NCBI GenBank assembly: GCA_015056125.1
Contig: SVGW01000012.1
Coordinates: forward strand, 1 to 52,669
Reading direction: 5' to 3'
Source of the DNA: Clostridiales bacterium
Lineage (GTDB): Bacteria > Bacillota > Clostridia > Christensenellales > Aristaeellaceae
DNA length: 52,669 nucleotides
In this document: one piece after another, positions 7,084-15,645 of the stretch
How the letters are laid out: every line of letters begins with the position of its first letter
Numbering within the stretch: the stretch's first letter is position 1
Program-made: the position numbers and the translations under genes
Notes under the pieces: generated by a model
What the model was told of the DNA's origin: nothing
The model's input: the letters and a program-made list of their open reading frames with translations, nothing else
The model's database searches: none

Positions 7084-9519
7084 TTAAAGAATTAAATCCA
7101 ATACCACGTCATCGAGTACCGCCAATACCGTGGGCTTACCCTTGTCCGCAAGATCCTGGCAGGGCAGCTCATCGGAGGTCATAGAGGTCATCATGCCGCC
7201 ATTTTGATAGACGGTGAAAGCCCGGGAAGCGGTGATCCGGGCGGCAGCGGCCACATAGGTGCCGGTGGAGCCCGATTTATTAAAGGATACGCACTTCACG
7301 CCTTTGCCGGCCCGGCCTTGGGTATCAAACATGGCGCCCATGAGCCGCTTGGCATAGCCGCGCTCGGTAAAGAGCAACACCTGATCGGAATTGGTGATGG
7401 GGGTGGCCAATATGATTTCGTCCTTTTCATCCAGCTTCATGCCGCGCACGCCGGCGCTGACCCGACCCATTTCCGGCACGGTATCTGCCTTAAAGCGGAT
7501 GCATTGGCCCAAATGAGATAGCATCAGGAAATCGGCCCCTTCTTCGGCGGGCACCACGGAGAGCAGAGAATCGCCGTTTTTCAGATTGATAGCGGCAAAT
7601 TTGGCTCGCTTCACATCGTATTCAGCTGCATTGGTGCGCTTCACCTGGCCCTGGGCGGTAAAGAAGATGAGATCGCCCATGGCGTTCAGGCTGCCGGGCG
7701 TGATGAGCAGGAGGGACACGCATTTTTCCCCCGTTTCCAGTCCCGCCAGTACGCCGGAGAGGGCGCCGCCCCGCTCCTTGGGCTTGTTGCTTTCATTCAG
7801 CGCGCCAACCGACAGGGGATAGCAATTGCCCTTATCGGTAAAGAAGAAGAGGGTGTGATCGGTTTGGGTATGGAAAAGCCAGCGGGGCATTTCATTTTCC
7901 TGCATGGGCATATCCATTTTTTCATAATACCGGGGAGCCATCCGGCGCAGCTGACCGCCCCGGGTCAAGAACACTACGGCTTCTTCGGGGACGGGGGCCT
8001 CTTCGGTGAGGGGCAGAGCCTCTTCTTCCTTTTCTTTCAGGATCACCGTGCGCCGGTCATCTCCGAACTGATCCGCGATCTCAAGCAGCTCTTTCTTGAT
8101 CACGTTCATCAGCTTCTTTTCGCTCTTGAGAATGCCTTCCAGGGTGGAAATCAGCTTGAGAATATCGGCATATTCCTTGCGCAGGGCTTCAATTTCAAGG
8201 CCGGTGAGGCGCTGCAGACGCAGATCCAGAATGGCCTGGGCCTGGATATCGGTAAAGCCGAAGCGTTCCATCAGGCGTGCCTTGGCTTCCTTGCCGTTTT
8301 TGCTGGCGCGGATCAAAGCGATTACTTCATCCAGGTTATCCACCGCAATGATCAGGCCCTCCAAGATATGAGCACGGGCCTTGGCCTGCTCCAGCTCATA
8401 CTGGGTGCGCCGGGTGACCACTTCTTTTTGATGGCGGATGAAATGGGAGATCACGGTTTTGAGGCCCATCTGCACCGGCTTGCCGGCGGCCACAGCCACC
8501 ATATTCACGCCAAAGGTGACCTGGAGATCGCTGTATTTATACAGATACGCTAGCACCTTCTGGGGATTAGCTTCTTTTTTCAGCTCAATCACTGCGCGCA
8601 TGCCCGTACGGTCGCTTTCATCCCGGATATCATGGATGCAGCCCAGCGCCGCTTTCTTTTCTTCGGAAAGCTTGAGGATTTTTTCCAGCATGGCGGCCTT
8701 GGCCACGCCGTAGGGAATTTCGGTAATTACCAGCAGGGTGCGCCCTGCGCTGCCCTGCTCCATATTCACCTTGGCACGCACGGTGAGCTTGCCCCGCCCT
8801 GTTTCATAAGCAGCCCGGATTTCAGGGGTATCCAGAAGCACGCCGCCGGTAGGAAAATCGGGGGCGGGCACGCATTCCATAAGCTCGTCCAGGGTGACGT
8901 TGGGATTATCGATCTGCTTACAGACGGCGTCGGTGACTTCGCGAAGATTATGGGTGGGGATATTGGTGGCCAGGCCCACGGCAATGCCCGATGCGCCGTT
9001 CACCAGAAGATTAGGGAAGCGGGCGGGAAGGAGATCGGGCTCTTTTAAGGTATCGTCAAAATTCAGGCGGAAAGGCACGGTATCCTTTTCAATATCCCGA
9101 AGCATTTGCAAAGCCAAGGGCGCCATGCGGGCTTCGGTATATCGCATGGCGGCGGCGCTGTCGCCGTCAATGGAGCCAAAGTTGCCGTGGCCGTCTACCA
9201 TCACGCCCCGGAGGGAGTAGGGCTGGGCCATGCGGGTGAGGGCATCGTAAACACTGCTGTCCCCATGGGGATGATATTTACCCAGGCAATCGCCCACGAT
9301 GCGGGCGCACTTGCGGTGGGGCTTATCCGGGGTGAGGCCCAGTTCGTTCATGGTGTAGAGGATGCGCCGCTGCACGGGCTTTAAGCCATCCTCCACCCGG
9401 GGAATAGCGCGCTCCAAAATAACATATTCCGCATAGGGCATCATGCTCTGGTGGAGCACGTCCTCCAGAGGCGTTTGAATAATATCAGGGGTGATGACTT
9501 CGGGCGGCTTCTTGGCCAT
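7084..9519 (-). CDS. parC: Type IIA DNA topoisomerase subunit A (ParC/GyrA)
   Basis: DNA cleavage/rejoining subunit, 811 residues, normal length. The catalytic Tyr is Y127 in AMRYTEAR; the DNA-gate block [12 protein letters not shown] is intact. The C-terminal domain has beta-propeller blades ([34 protein letters not shown]). Where GyrA carries the QRRGGKG box, this protein has QGRAGKG, a degenerate version, so I favour the ParC-like second topoisomerase over true gyrase; assignment needs the other locus. The start has GGAGGT 6 bases upstream. Subunit B lies immediately upstream in the same operon (35-base gap). Confidence 0.85.
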   Translation of the reverse strand: MAKKPPEVITPDIIQTPLEDVLHQSMMPYAEYVILERAIPRVEDGLKPVQRRILYTMNELGLTPDKPHRKCARIVGDCLGKYHPHGDSSVYDALTRMAQPYSLRGVMVDGHGNFGSIDGDSAAAMRYTEARMAPLALQMLRDIEKDTVPFRLNFDDTLKEPDLLPARFPNLLVNGASGIAVGLATNIPTHNLREVTDAVCKQIDNPNVTLDELMECVPAPDFPTGGVLLDTPEIRAAYETGRGKLTVRAKVNMEQGSAGRTLLVITEIPYGVAKAAMLEKILKLSEEKKAALGCIHDIRDESDRTGMRAVIELKKEANPQKVLAYLYKYSDLQVTFGVNMVAVAAGKPVQMGLKTVISHFIRHQKEVVTRRTQYELEQAKARAHILEGLIIAVDNLDEVIALIRASKNGKEAKARLMERFGFTDIQAQAILDLRLQRLTGLEIEALRKEYADILKLISTLEGILKSEKKLMNVIKKELLEIADQFGDDRRTVILKEKEEEALPLTEEAPVPEEAVVFLTRGGQLRRMAPRYYEKMDMPMQENEMPRWLFHTQTDHTLFFFTDKGNCYPLSVGALNESNKPKERGGALSGVLAGLETGEKCVSLLLITPGSLNAMGDLIFFTAQGQVKRTNAAEYDVKRAKFAAINLKNGDSLLSVVPAEEGADFLMLSHLGQCIRFKADTVPEMGRVSAGVRGMKLDEKDEIILATPITNSDQVLLFTERGYAKRLMGAMFDTQGRAGKGVKCVSFNKSGSTGTYVAAAARITASRAFTVYQNGGMMTSMTSDELPCQDLADKGKPTVLAVLDDVVLDLIL

Positions 9520-9554
9520 GTATATACCTCCAGATCATTGAGGAAACGGTTAGT

Positions 9555-11531
9555 TCAGAATTCTGAGTTCTGAATTTTTTCTGCCTGCTGATCAAAGTGA
9601 TCGGCTTTATTAAATTCGGCGTGCTCGATGATATATTCCCTGCGGGGCTCCACTTTATCGCCCATAAGCACGGTGATCAGGGAATCGGCTTCGGCGGCAT
9701 CCTCGATGGTCACCTGCATCAGCTTTCTGTGGGCGGGGTCCATGGTGGTTTCCCAAAGCTGCTCCGGGTTCATTTCGCCAAGGCCCTTATACCGCTGTAG
9801 GGTGTAGCCGCGAAGGCCTTGGGTGAGCTTTTTCAGCTCCCGATCATCATAGGCGTATTGGATGGAGCCGGCTTTTTTTACAGCATAGAGGGGCGGCATG
9901 CCGATGTACACATGGCCGTTTGCCACCAGATCCCGCATGTAGCGGTAGAAGAAGGTGAGCAGGATGGCCCGGATATGGGCGCCGTCCTGGTCGGCGTCGG
10001 CCAGGATAATCACCTTATGATATTTCAAGGGATTGATATCAAAATCCTCGCCGATGGAGGTGCCAAGGGCGGTGATGATGGAGCGAAATTCATCATTAGC
10101 CAATACCTGATCCAGCCGCTTTTTTTCGGCGTTCAAGGGCTTGCCGCGAAGGGGCAAAATGGCCTGGAAGCGCCGGTCGCGCCCCTGCTTGGCGCTGCCG
10201 CCGGCGGAATCGCCCTCCACGATGAAAAGCTCATTTTCCACGGCCTTGCGCCCGGTGCATGCGGATAATTTACCCACCAAGGGTGCGGCCTCCAATTGAT
10301 TTTTGGCCCGGGCCACGTCCCGTGCTTTTCTCGTGGCTTCCCGCACCTTGGCGCTTTTTACGGCCTTATCGATGATCTTCTGGGCCAGATCCTGATTTTT
10401 TAAATCCTCCAGAAATTCATAGAGCTTTTCAGCCACAATGGCTTCCACTGCCGGGCGCACTTCCGTGTTGCCCAGGCGGCCCTTGGTTTGCCCTTCAAAT
10501 TGGGGATTTTTCACCATGGTAGTGAGCACCACGGTGATCCCTTCGCGAAAATCTTCGCCGGCCAGGTTGTTATCCTTTTCCTTCAGGGCGCCGATCTTCC
10601 GGGCGTAATCGTTGAGCACCTTGGTCAGCGCCGCCTTAAAGCCTGTTTCGTGGGTGCCGCCCTCTCCGGTAGGAATATTATTCACATAGGAGAATACCGA
10701 TTCTGTGAAGCCGTCGGTATATTGGATGGCAGCGGCGCACACCACTTCATCTTTTTTTCCTTCAAAATAGATGGGGGTTTCATGGAGGGGGTTTTTATCC
10801 TTGTTCAGGAATTTCGCATAGTCCATGATGCCCCCGGCAAAGCAGTATTCCGCCTGGGCCTTGCCCTCTTCCTTGGTGCGCTCATCGGTAAAGGAGATTT
10901 TAAGGCCCTTATTCAGGTAGGCCAGTTCCCTCAGACGGCGGCGCACATTATCGCCATTGAATACCGTTTCTTCAAATACGGTGTCATCCGGCAGGAAGCG
11001 TACCAGAGTGCCCCGCTTGCGGGTGTTGCCCAGCTTTTCCATGGGAGAAACAGGATGCCCGGCAAGATACTTTTTTTCTTTGGGATCAAAATAATTTTCA
11101 AAGCGCATGGCATAGTGGCTCCATTCCCGGTAGATATCTACCGTGAGCCACTTGGACAGGGCGTTTACCACGCTGGCGCCCACGCCGTGGAGGCCGCCGG
11201 AATAAGCGTAATTTTCATTGCCGAATTTGCCGCCTGCATGGAGGCGGGTAAAAATAACTTCCACCCCAGGAACCCCAAGGGCGGGATGCATATCCACCGG
11301 CATGCCCCGGCCATTATCCCATACGGAGGCGGAGCCATCCTTATGCAGCGTTACCGCCACTTCGGTAGCATAGCCGCCCATGGCTTCGTCAATGGCGTTA
11401 TCCACGATTTCCCATAAAAGATGATGCAGGCCCCGGCTGCCGGTGGAGCCGATATACATACCGGGCCGCATGCGCACTGCATCCAGCCCTTCCAATACTT
11501 TAATGCTGCCCGCGTCGTAATTCTGCGCCAT
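9555..11531 (-). CDS. parE: Type IIA DNA topoisomerase subunit B (ParE/GyrB)
   Basis: ATPase subunit, 658 residues. The GHKL ATP site is seen as EIVDNAIDEA, DNGRGMPVD and GGLHGVGASVVNALS. The TOPRIM part has EGDSAGGSAKQGRDR and ILADADQDGAHI. LPLRGKPLNAEK and the lack of an insertion resemble the ParE-like branch found in many Clostridia. The start at 11531 (MAQNYDAG) is preceded by GAGGTG; the longer frame has no ribosome site. The downstream gene is subunit A, as is usual. The gyr/par distinction is uncertain. Confidence 0.85.
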   Translation of the reverse strand: MAQNYDAGSIKVLEGLDAVRMRPGMYIGSTGSRGLHHLLWEIVDNAIDEAMGGYATEVAVTLHKDGSASVWDNGRGMPVDMHPALGVPGVEVIFTRLHAGGKFGNENYAYSGGLHGVGASVVNALSKWLTVDIYREWSHYAMRFENYFDPKEKKYLAGHPVSPMEKLGNTRKRGTLVRFLPDDTVFEETVFNGDNVRRRLRELAYLNKGLKISFTDERTKEEGKAQAEYCFAGGIMDYAKFLNKDKNPLHETPIYFEGKKDEVVCAAAIQYTDGFTESVFSYVNNIPTGEGGTHETGFKAALTKVLNDYARKIGALKEKDNNLAGEDFREGITVVLTTMVKNPQFEGQTKGRLGNTEVRPAVEAIVAEKLYEFLEDLKNQDLAQKIIDKAVKSAKVREATRKARDVARAKNQLEAAPLVGKLSACTGRKAVENELFIVEGDSAGGSAKQGRDRRFQAILPLRGKPLNAEKKRLDQVLANDEFRSIITALGTSIGEDFDINPLKYHKVIILADADQDGAHIRAILLTFFYRYMRDLVANGHVYIGMPPLYAVKKAGSIQYAYDDRELKKLTQGLRGYTLQRYKGLGEMNPEQLWETTMDPAHRKLMQVTIEDAAEADSLITVLMGDKVEPRREYIIEHAEFNKADHFDQQAEKIQNSEF

Positions 11532-11612
11532 AAAGCACCTCGATCTTTTTTTCTGTCTATAAAAATCTTTCTCCTCAAAGGATAAAGAAAATTGCATAAT
11601 ACAGCATTCTTT

Positions 11613-11641
11613 ATTATATCACCAATTGCAATTTTACACAA
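11613..11641 (-). promoter_or_regulatory. Promoter of the parE-parC operon
   Basis: On the minus strand, -35 TTGTGT (11636-11641), a 17-bp spacer and extended -10 TGA-TATAAT (-10 at 11613-11618). The transcript would have a leader of about 75 bases. Confidence 0.65.
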
Positions 11642-11683
11642 GATTTTCCTGAAAGGGGAGAGGGTGAGCGCAGCTTTTCCAAT

Positions 11684-11713
11684 AAAAAAGGGAAGCAGCA
11701 AATGCTACTTCCC
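11684..11713 (-). terminator. Terminator of the solute-binding protein gene
   Basis: GGGAAGCAGC (11690-11699) pairs with GCTACTTCCC (11704-11713) apart from one mismatch. Six A residues before it give the minus-strand T-tract. Confidence 0.75.
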
Positions 11714-11728
11714 GCAAAGCACAATGGA

Positions 11729-12688
11729 TTACTTGGCGTAGAAGGCGTCATCCGGCACCTTGCCGCCCACGGAGGAGGGATTAGCAGAGAAGAGGATATC
11801 ATAGAGGGGCGCGGCCTGGGCCTGCATAGCTTCGCCGGAGATGAACACCAATTGGCAATTGGGCAGGGCCTTTTCGGCTACGGCAGCGGCGGGAATAATG
11901 CCCTGGGCGGCGATTTCCTGGGCAGCCTGGGCCACATTTTCCGTGGTGAAGGCGATGGAAGCTTCCAGATCCTTGAGGAAATCGGCCACCAATTCAGGAT
12001 GCTTTTCATAGAATTCGGTGCGCACGATGACCACGCTCATGGAAAGCTGGGCGTCGGCGTAGCCGTTCTTCTGAGCGGCAGCGGCAAATTCCTCGGTGAT
12101 ATTCAGGGCCACCCGGAAGGAGGAATCCTTCATGAGCACGTTGGTCACATGGGGTTCAGGCACCAAGATCACGTTAGCCATGCCGCTAAGGGCGCGGGTG
12201 GTCACTTCCGCATGCTCGCTGAAAAATTCCACGTTGGCGTTTACGTTATTGGTTTCCAGGATATAGCGGGTCACATATTCAGGGGTGGAGCCCTGGCCGG
12301 CAGCCGCGATATTCTTGCCCTCCAGATCGGCTACGGTTTTGATGGTGTCGCCCTTTTCCAATACAAAGAGCATGCCCCGGGTAATGAGGGAGAGTCCCTT
12401 TACGCCGCCCTGGGTTTTATTATAGAGCACAGCGCCCAGGTTCACAGGAACGGCGGCGATATCCACATCCCCCTTGATCACGGCGGCGGAAAGCTCGGTG
12501 GGGGCGCCGGCCAGGGTAAATTCATAGGTGCCGTCATTCTCGGTCATGATATGGGCCAGGGCCATGCCGGTGGGGCCCTTGAGGCCGCCCACGCGTACAG
12601 TCATATCGGCATCTTCAGCAGATACATACACAAAGGGAAGGGATGCCACTAACAATACAACCGCCAGCAATTTAATAAACTTTTTCAT
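11729..12688 (-). CDS. ABC transporter substrate-binding protein (NMT1/SsuA-like)
   Basis: Exported solute receptor, 319 residues. The Sec signal peptide MKKFIKLLAVVLLVASLP ends near residue 24; there is no lipobox Cys, so anchoring is unclear. The fold signals are RVGGLKGPTGMALAHIM, a ligand loop AAVIKGDVDIAAVPVN, and ADLEGKNIAAAGQGSTPEY, as in the periplasmic-binding family that takes nitrate, sulfonate or pyrimidine precursors. Its start overlaps the stop of the TM1266-type gene by 4 bases, so they are translationally coupled. No permease or ATPase gene is adjacent; they must lie elsewhere or be absent. Confidence 0.82.
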   Translation of the reverse strand: MKKFIKLLAVVLLVASLPFVYVSAEDADMTVRVGGLKGPTGMALAHIMTENDGTYEFTLAGAPTELSAAVIKGDVDIAAVPVNLGAVLYNKTQGGVKGLSLITRGMLFVLEKGDTIKTVADLEGKNIAAAGQGSTPEYVTRYILETNNVNANVEFFSEHAEVTTRALSGMANVILVPEPHVTNVLMKDSSFRVALNITEEFAAAAQKNGYADAQLSMSVVIVRTEFYEKHPELVADFLKDLEASIAFTTENVAQAAQEIAAQGIIPAAAVAEKALPNCQLVFISGEAMQAQAAPLYDILFSANPSSVGGKVPDDAFYAK

Positions 12689-12948
12689 TTTTCTTCTTTC
12701 CTTTCGCTTTTTGTCATGGCGCTTTTTACCTGCACGCCGGGAATATTGCCAAGCTTGCCTGTAAACGCGCCCACTTTGGCGCTGTCGCCCCGCACCAGCA
12801 GGCCGATTACCGCCATGTTTCTTTCATGGTCCGGCACGCCGATGCGCCCGGTGACCATTTCCTGATAAAGAGAGACCACCTGATTCACCCTTGCCGTTTG
12901 GCTTAGATCCTCAATCACGATGCCTACAAAGCCAATTCTTTCCTCCAT
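12685..12948 (-). CDS. TM1266 family putative regulator (iron-only hydrogenase system), ACT-like
   Basis: 87-residue single-domain protein with an ACT-like or ferredoxin-like alpha-beta layout: RIGFVGIVIEDLSQTARVNQ, then MVTGRIGVPDHERNMAVIGL and GKLGNIPGVQVKSAM. This matches the small TM1266 family often found beside [FeFe]-hydrogenase maturation genes, where it is annotated as a putative regulator. Here there is no hydrogenase gene; instead it overlaps the start of a solute-binding protein by 4 bases. The ribosome site is AAGGAG about 10 bases before the ATG. The long leader upstream is described separately. Confidence 0.75.
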   Translation of the reverse strand: MEERIGFVGIVIEDLSQTARVNQVVSLYQEMVTGRIGVPDHERNMAVIGLLVRGDSAKVGAFTGKLGNIPGVQVKSAMTKSERKEEK

Positions 12949-13160
12949 CGCGCAGCCTCTCCTTTTTCAGCATGCCCCTTGGGGCAATAAAATAAGCACG
13001 ATAAATTTCCCCTTTATCATGCCCCGTCAAAATAAGAATCCATATGGCTGCCTCCTTTCGCTCTCGGGCCCGGACGCATCCTGCCCTCAAGGGAAACAAT
13101 GAACTTAATCGCTCCAGCCGCTCCCCCTCATGGAATCCACTTGGGCTTGCTGCGCCTTTG
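12949..13160 (-). other. Long untranslated leader with stacked tiny open frames
   Basis: About 210 bases separate the likely promoter from the TM1266-type gene. Reading down the minus strand, a perfect AGGAGG is followed by an 8-codon frame MDSYFDGA whose stop overlaps the ATG of a 17-codon frame, MIKGKFIVLILLPQGAC, which ends just before the gene's own ribosome site. Small stems GATAAA/TTTATC and GCCCC/GGGGC are present. No known riboswitch motif was recognised. This could be a translated leader controlling the gene, or chance. Confidence 0.35.
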
Positions 13161-13167
13161 CACTCTT

Positions 13168-13195
13168 ATTATACACGCATTTTTTAAAATTGAAA
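13168..13195 (-). promoter_or_regulatory. Probable promoter of the TM1266/solute-binding operon
   Basis: On the minus strand, -10 TATAAT (13168-13173) with a weak -35 TTTCAA (13190-13195), spacing 16. It diverges from the T-box promoter. Confidence 0.45.
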
Positions 13196-13230
13196 CCCAT
13201 CTTTCAAAAGAAAATACGCATGGATTTTTA

Positions 13231-13259
13231 TTGACAGGAAAAGCTTTTCCTTTTATAAT
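13231..13259 (+). promoter_or_regulatory. Consensus SigA promoter of the T-box/aspS transcript
   Basis: Perfect TTGACA (13231-13236), a 17-bp spacer and perfect TATAAT (13254-13259). Such strength is typical of genes controlled by downstream attenuation. Confidence 0.92.
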
Positions 13260-13265
13260 AGGTGA

Positions 13266-13496
13266 GTAATGGGCGATGATGGGAAGAGGCCATCTCCCTG
13301 CGGGCAAAGAGAGCGCGGCCCTTGGCTGAAAGCTGCGTGCCGCAGATATGGCGGGACACCCCGGAGCCTTCCTGCGAAAGCAGGCGCATTCCTGCGTTAT
13401 CGGGTAGAAAAGCGGCGTTTTGATGATAAAACGCAAGCAGGGTGGCACCGCGAAGATTTCTTCGTCCCATGCATGTGGCATGGGCGTATTTTTTTA
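13266..13496 (+). promoter_or_regulatory. T-box riboswitch, probable tRNA-Asp sensor
   Basis: The leader holds the conserved T-box AGGGTGGCACCGCG at 13439-13452, followed by a terminator hairpin (13463-13472 with 13478-13486) and a T-run. Upstream is a stem I region with the AG-rich bulge and a specifier-loop region reading GGGACACC; the GAC at 13355-13357 would pair with a tRNA-Asp anticodon. The gene after it is an aspartyl-tRNA synthetase, which agrees. Uncharged tRNA-Asp is expected to bind and favour the antiterminator. The specifier choice is my reading of the stem, not a folded model. Confidence 0.88.
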
Positions 13497-13574
13497 AAGC
13501 GATTTTGTCCCCAATGAATCCTGGGGCTTGAATCCTCCCTGCAGCATTCATAAACTCAAAAGGAGATGCAAATA

Positions 13575-14864
13575 ATGAAGAGGAACCTGATTGCCAATGT
13601 GAAGACCGGGGAAGTAAACAAGATTCAGGGCTTTGTGGAAAACCTGCGCAACAAGCGCGCCATGGCGTTTCTGGTGATTCGCGATCATACCGGCCGTATC
13701 CAGGTGACCATTGAAAAGGAAAAGCACCCCGATCTGGCCGCCATCGTGGATCAGCTGACAGTGGAATCCGTGGTGACCTGCGTAGGCCCCATTGTGGAAA
13801 ACAGCTATGTGAAGATGGGCGGCAAGGAAATGCTGCCTGAGGAAATGGAGATTCTCTCCATCGCCGAGCCCCTGCCCCTTACCAAGGACGCCGCCATCGA
13901 TTCCCGCCTGGACTATCGCTGGGTGGATTTGCGCTCTGACCGCAATACCCTGATCTTTAAGGCCCAGACCGAGCTGGTGGCCTCCATGCGCTCTTTCCTG
14001 CTGGAAAAGGGATTTATGGAAATCCACACCCCCAAGCTCATCGGCGCTGCCAGCGAATCCGGCTCCGACGTGTTTGAACTCAAGTATTTCGATCGCAAGG
14101 CCTATCTCTCCCAGAGCCCTCAGTTCTATAAGCAGATGGCCATGGCCTCCGGCTTTGATCGGATCTTTGAAGTGGGCCCGGTATTCCGCGCCGAAAAATC
14201 CTTCACCAATAAGCATGCCACCGAATTTACCGGCTTTGACCTGGAAATGAGCTACATCACTTCTTTCCGGGACGTGATGGATATTGAAGCCGAACTTTTG
14301 CAGGCCGCCCTCAAGGCTGTGAAGGAAAAGTACGGCGAGCAGATCAAGGAGCTCTTTGGCCTGGACGTGGTGGTGCCCACCCTGCCTTTCCCCGAAATGA
14401 AATTGCAGGATGTGTACAAGGAACTGGAAGAGCGCTACGGCTACACCTGCCCCGAAGAGGAAAAGAACGATTTGACCACCGACGCCGAGCATCTTTGCGC
14501 CAAGCTGGCCATGGATAAATTCGGCCACGAATTCCTGTTCGTTACCGATTATGGCCCCGAAAAGCGCGCCTTCTATCATATGCGGGATGAAAATGGCATG
14601 CCTTTGGGCTACGATCTGATCTGGCGCGGTACCGAAATCACCACCGGCGCGCAGCGTGAGCACCGCTATGAACAATTGCGCAAGCAGGCGGATGAAAAGG
14701 GCCTGGGCGAAGATGTGAAATTCTACATGGATTTCTTCCGGTACGGCTGCCCGCCCCACGGCGGCTTCGGCCTGGGCGTGGACCGGCTCACCATGCTGCT
14801 GCTGGGCATTCCGATCAAGGAAGTTATGTTCCTCTTCCGCGGCCCCAACCGCGTATCCCCCTAA
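13575..14864 (+). CDS. aspS: Aspartyl-tRNA synthetase, archaeal/non-discriminating type
   Basis: Charges tRNA-Asp, and in organisms with GatCAB perhaps also tRNA-Asn. 429 residues, clearly shorter than the bacterial AspRS of about 590, with no GAD insertion; it is of the archaeal/eukaryotic type. An N-terminal OB-fold (residues 15-100: KIQGFVENLRNKRAMAFLVI) binds the anticodon. The class II motifs are motif 2 (FDRIFEVGPVFRAE, then HATEFTGFDLEM) and motif 3 (GGFGLGVDRLTMLLLGI). The start at 13575 is 9 bases from AAAAGGAG; an in-frame ATG at 13566 touches that site and is unlikely. It is controlled by the T-box leader. Confidence 0.92.
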   Translation: MKRNLIANVKTGEVNKIQGFVENLRNKRAMAFLVIRDHTGRIQVTIEKEKHPDLAAIVDQLTVESVVTCVGPIVENSYVKMGGKEMLPEEMEILSIAEPLPLTKDAAIDSRLDYRWVDLRSDRNTLIFKAQTELVASMRSFLLEKGFMEIHTPKLIGAASESGSDVFELKYFDRKAYLSQSPQFYKQMAMASGFDRIFEVGPVFRAEKSFTNKHATEFTGFDLEMSYITSFRDVMDIEAELLQAALKAVKEKYGEQIKELFGLDVVVPTLPFPEMKLQDVYKELEERYGYTCPEEEKNDLTTDAEHLCAKLAMDKFGHEFLFVTDYGPEKRAFYHMRDENGMPLGYDLIWRGTEITTGAQREHRYEQLRKQADEKGLGEDVKFYMDFFRYGCPPHGGFGLGVDRLTMLLLGIPIKEVMFLFRGPNRVSP

Positions 14865-14900
14865 GAAATGGGCATTTAGATGGCAGGTTTTCGGGAATGG

Positions 14901-14929
14901 TTGCCAAATTGCCGAAAATCTGCTATACT
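14901..14929 (+). promoter_or_regulatory. Promoter of the Asp23/Gls24 cluster
   Basis: -35 TTGCCA (14901-14906), a 17-bp spacer and extended -10 TGC-TATACT (-10 at 14924-14929). Confidence 0.7.
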
Positions 14930-14958
14930 GAATTATATCTGTAAGGAGGTGCATTTGC

Positions 14959-15603
14959 ATGCCACAGAAAAAGGAAAATCTCCCCGTTAAGGTGGATGTG
15001 GAATTGCAGAATGGCGGAACCATTACGTATGCCAATGAAGTGATCGCTACCATTGCCGGTGTGGCCGCCAATGAGATCGAAGGCATTGCGGGCATGTGCA
15101 TCAGCGGCGGTTTTGGCGAAATCCTCAGCCGCAACCGCAATATTACCCGCGGCGTAAAGGTGGAGGTGGGCAGCCAGGAAGCGGCTGTGGACCTTTACAT
15201 TATTGTGGAATACGGCCAGCCCATCCAGAAGGTGGCCACCGAGGTGCAGGAAAATGTGCGCAAGGCGCTGGAAAGCCTCACCGGGCTGCATGTGGTAAGG
15301 GTTGACGTGCATGTGCAGGGCGTAAGCTTTGAAAAGGAACGCAAGGCCAACCAGACCACCATCGAAGCCGCCCAGAATCCCGTGCTGAATGAAGCGGATC
15401 CCGCTGCGGAGGAAGCGCCTGCCCAGGAAGCCCCTGCTGCCCAGGAAGCGGCACAGGAGGATGAAGCGGTGGCTGCGGATGAAGCTGCGGAAGAAAATGC
15501 TGCCGATGAAGAAGTGCTGGCTGAAGAAGCGGCGGTAGACGGCGCGGAAATGGAAGAAGCTTGCTCCTGCTGCGAGGAAAAGAAGGAAGCGGACGCGGAA
15601 TAA
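14959..15603 (+). CDS. Asp23/Gls24 family envelope stress response protein
   Basis: 214 residues. The Asp23 domain spans about residues 10-125: GGTITYANEVIATIAGVAANE, then KVEVGSQEAAVDLYIIVEYG and VRKALESLTGLHVVRVDVHVQGV. After it comes a long tail of about 80 residues made almost only of Ala and Glu, closing with CSCCEEKKE. Family members act at the membrane through AmaP in alkaline or cell-wall stress. The ribosome site GGAGGTG is 8 bases before the ATG. It is first in the cluster with AmaP and DUF2273, the usual partners. The acidic Ala/Glu tail and terminal CxCC are unusual extras. Confidence 0.88.
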   Translation: MPQKKENLPVKVDVELQNGGTITYANEVIATIAGVAANEIEGIAGMCISGGFGEILSRNRNITRGVKVEVGSQEAAVDLYIIVEYGQPIQKVATEVQENVRKALESLTGLHVVRVDVHVQGVSFEKERKANQTTIEAAQNPVLNEADPAAEEAPAQEAPAAQEAAQEDEAVAADEAAEENAADEEVLAEEAAVDGAEMEEACSCCEEKKEADAE

Positions 15604-15645
15604 TTCCGCTCCCTTCCCTTTTGGATTGAAAAAGGAGCAACCAAA

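Noticed and set aside
12911-13099. 62-codon frame upstream of the TM1266-type gene
   Set aside because: It starts without a ribosome site, overlaps the real gene in another frame and has no recognisable features; the stacked shorter frames fit the ribosome site better.
12949-13160. Riboswitch in the TM1266 leader
   Set aside because: I compared it by eye with TPP, SAM, ZTP, fluoride and guanidine motifs and found no match; it is kept only as an unexplained leader.
13548-15140. 530-codon open frame on the minus strand over aspS and gls24
   Set aside because: It is antisense to two clearly identified genes, has a His/Gly/Phe-rich composition with no recognisable domain, and arises from the codon bias of the plus strand.
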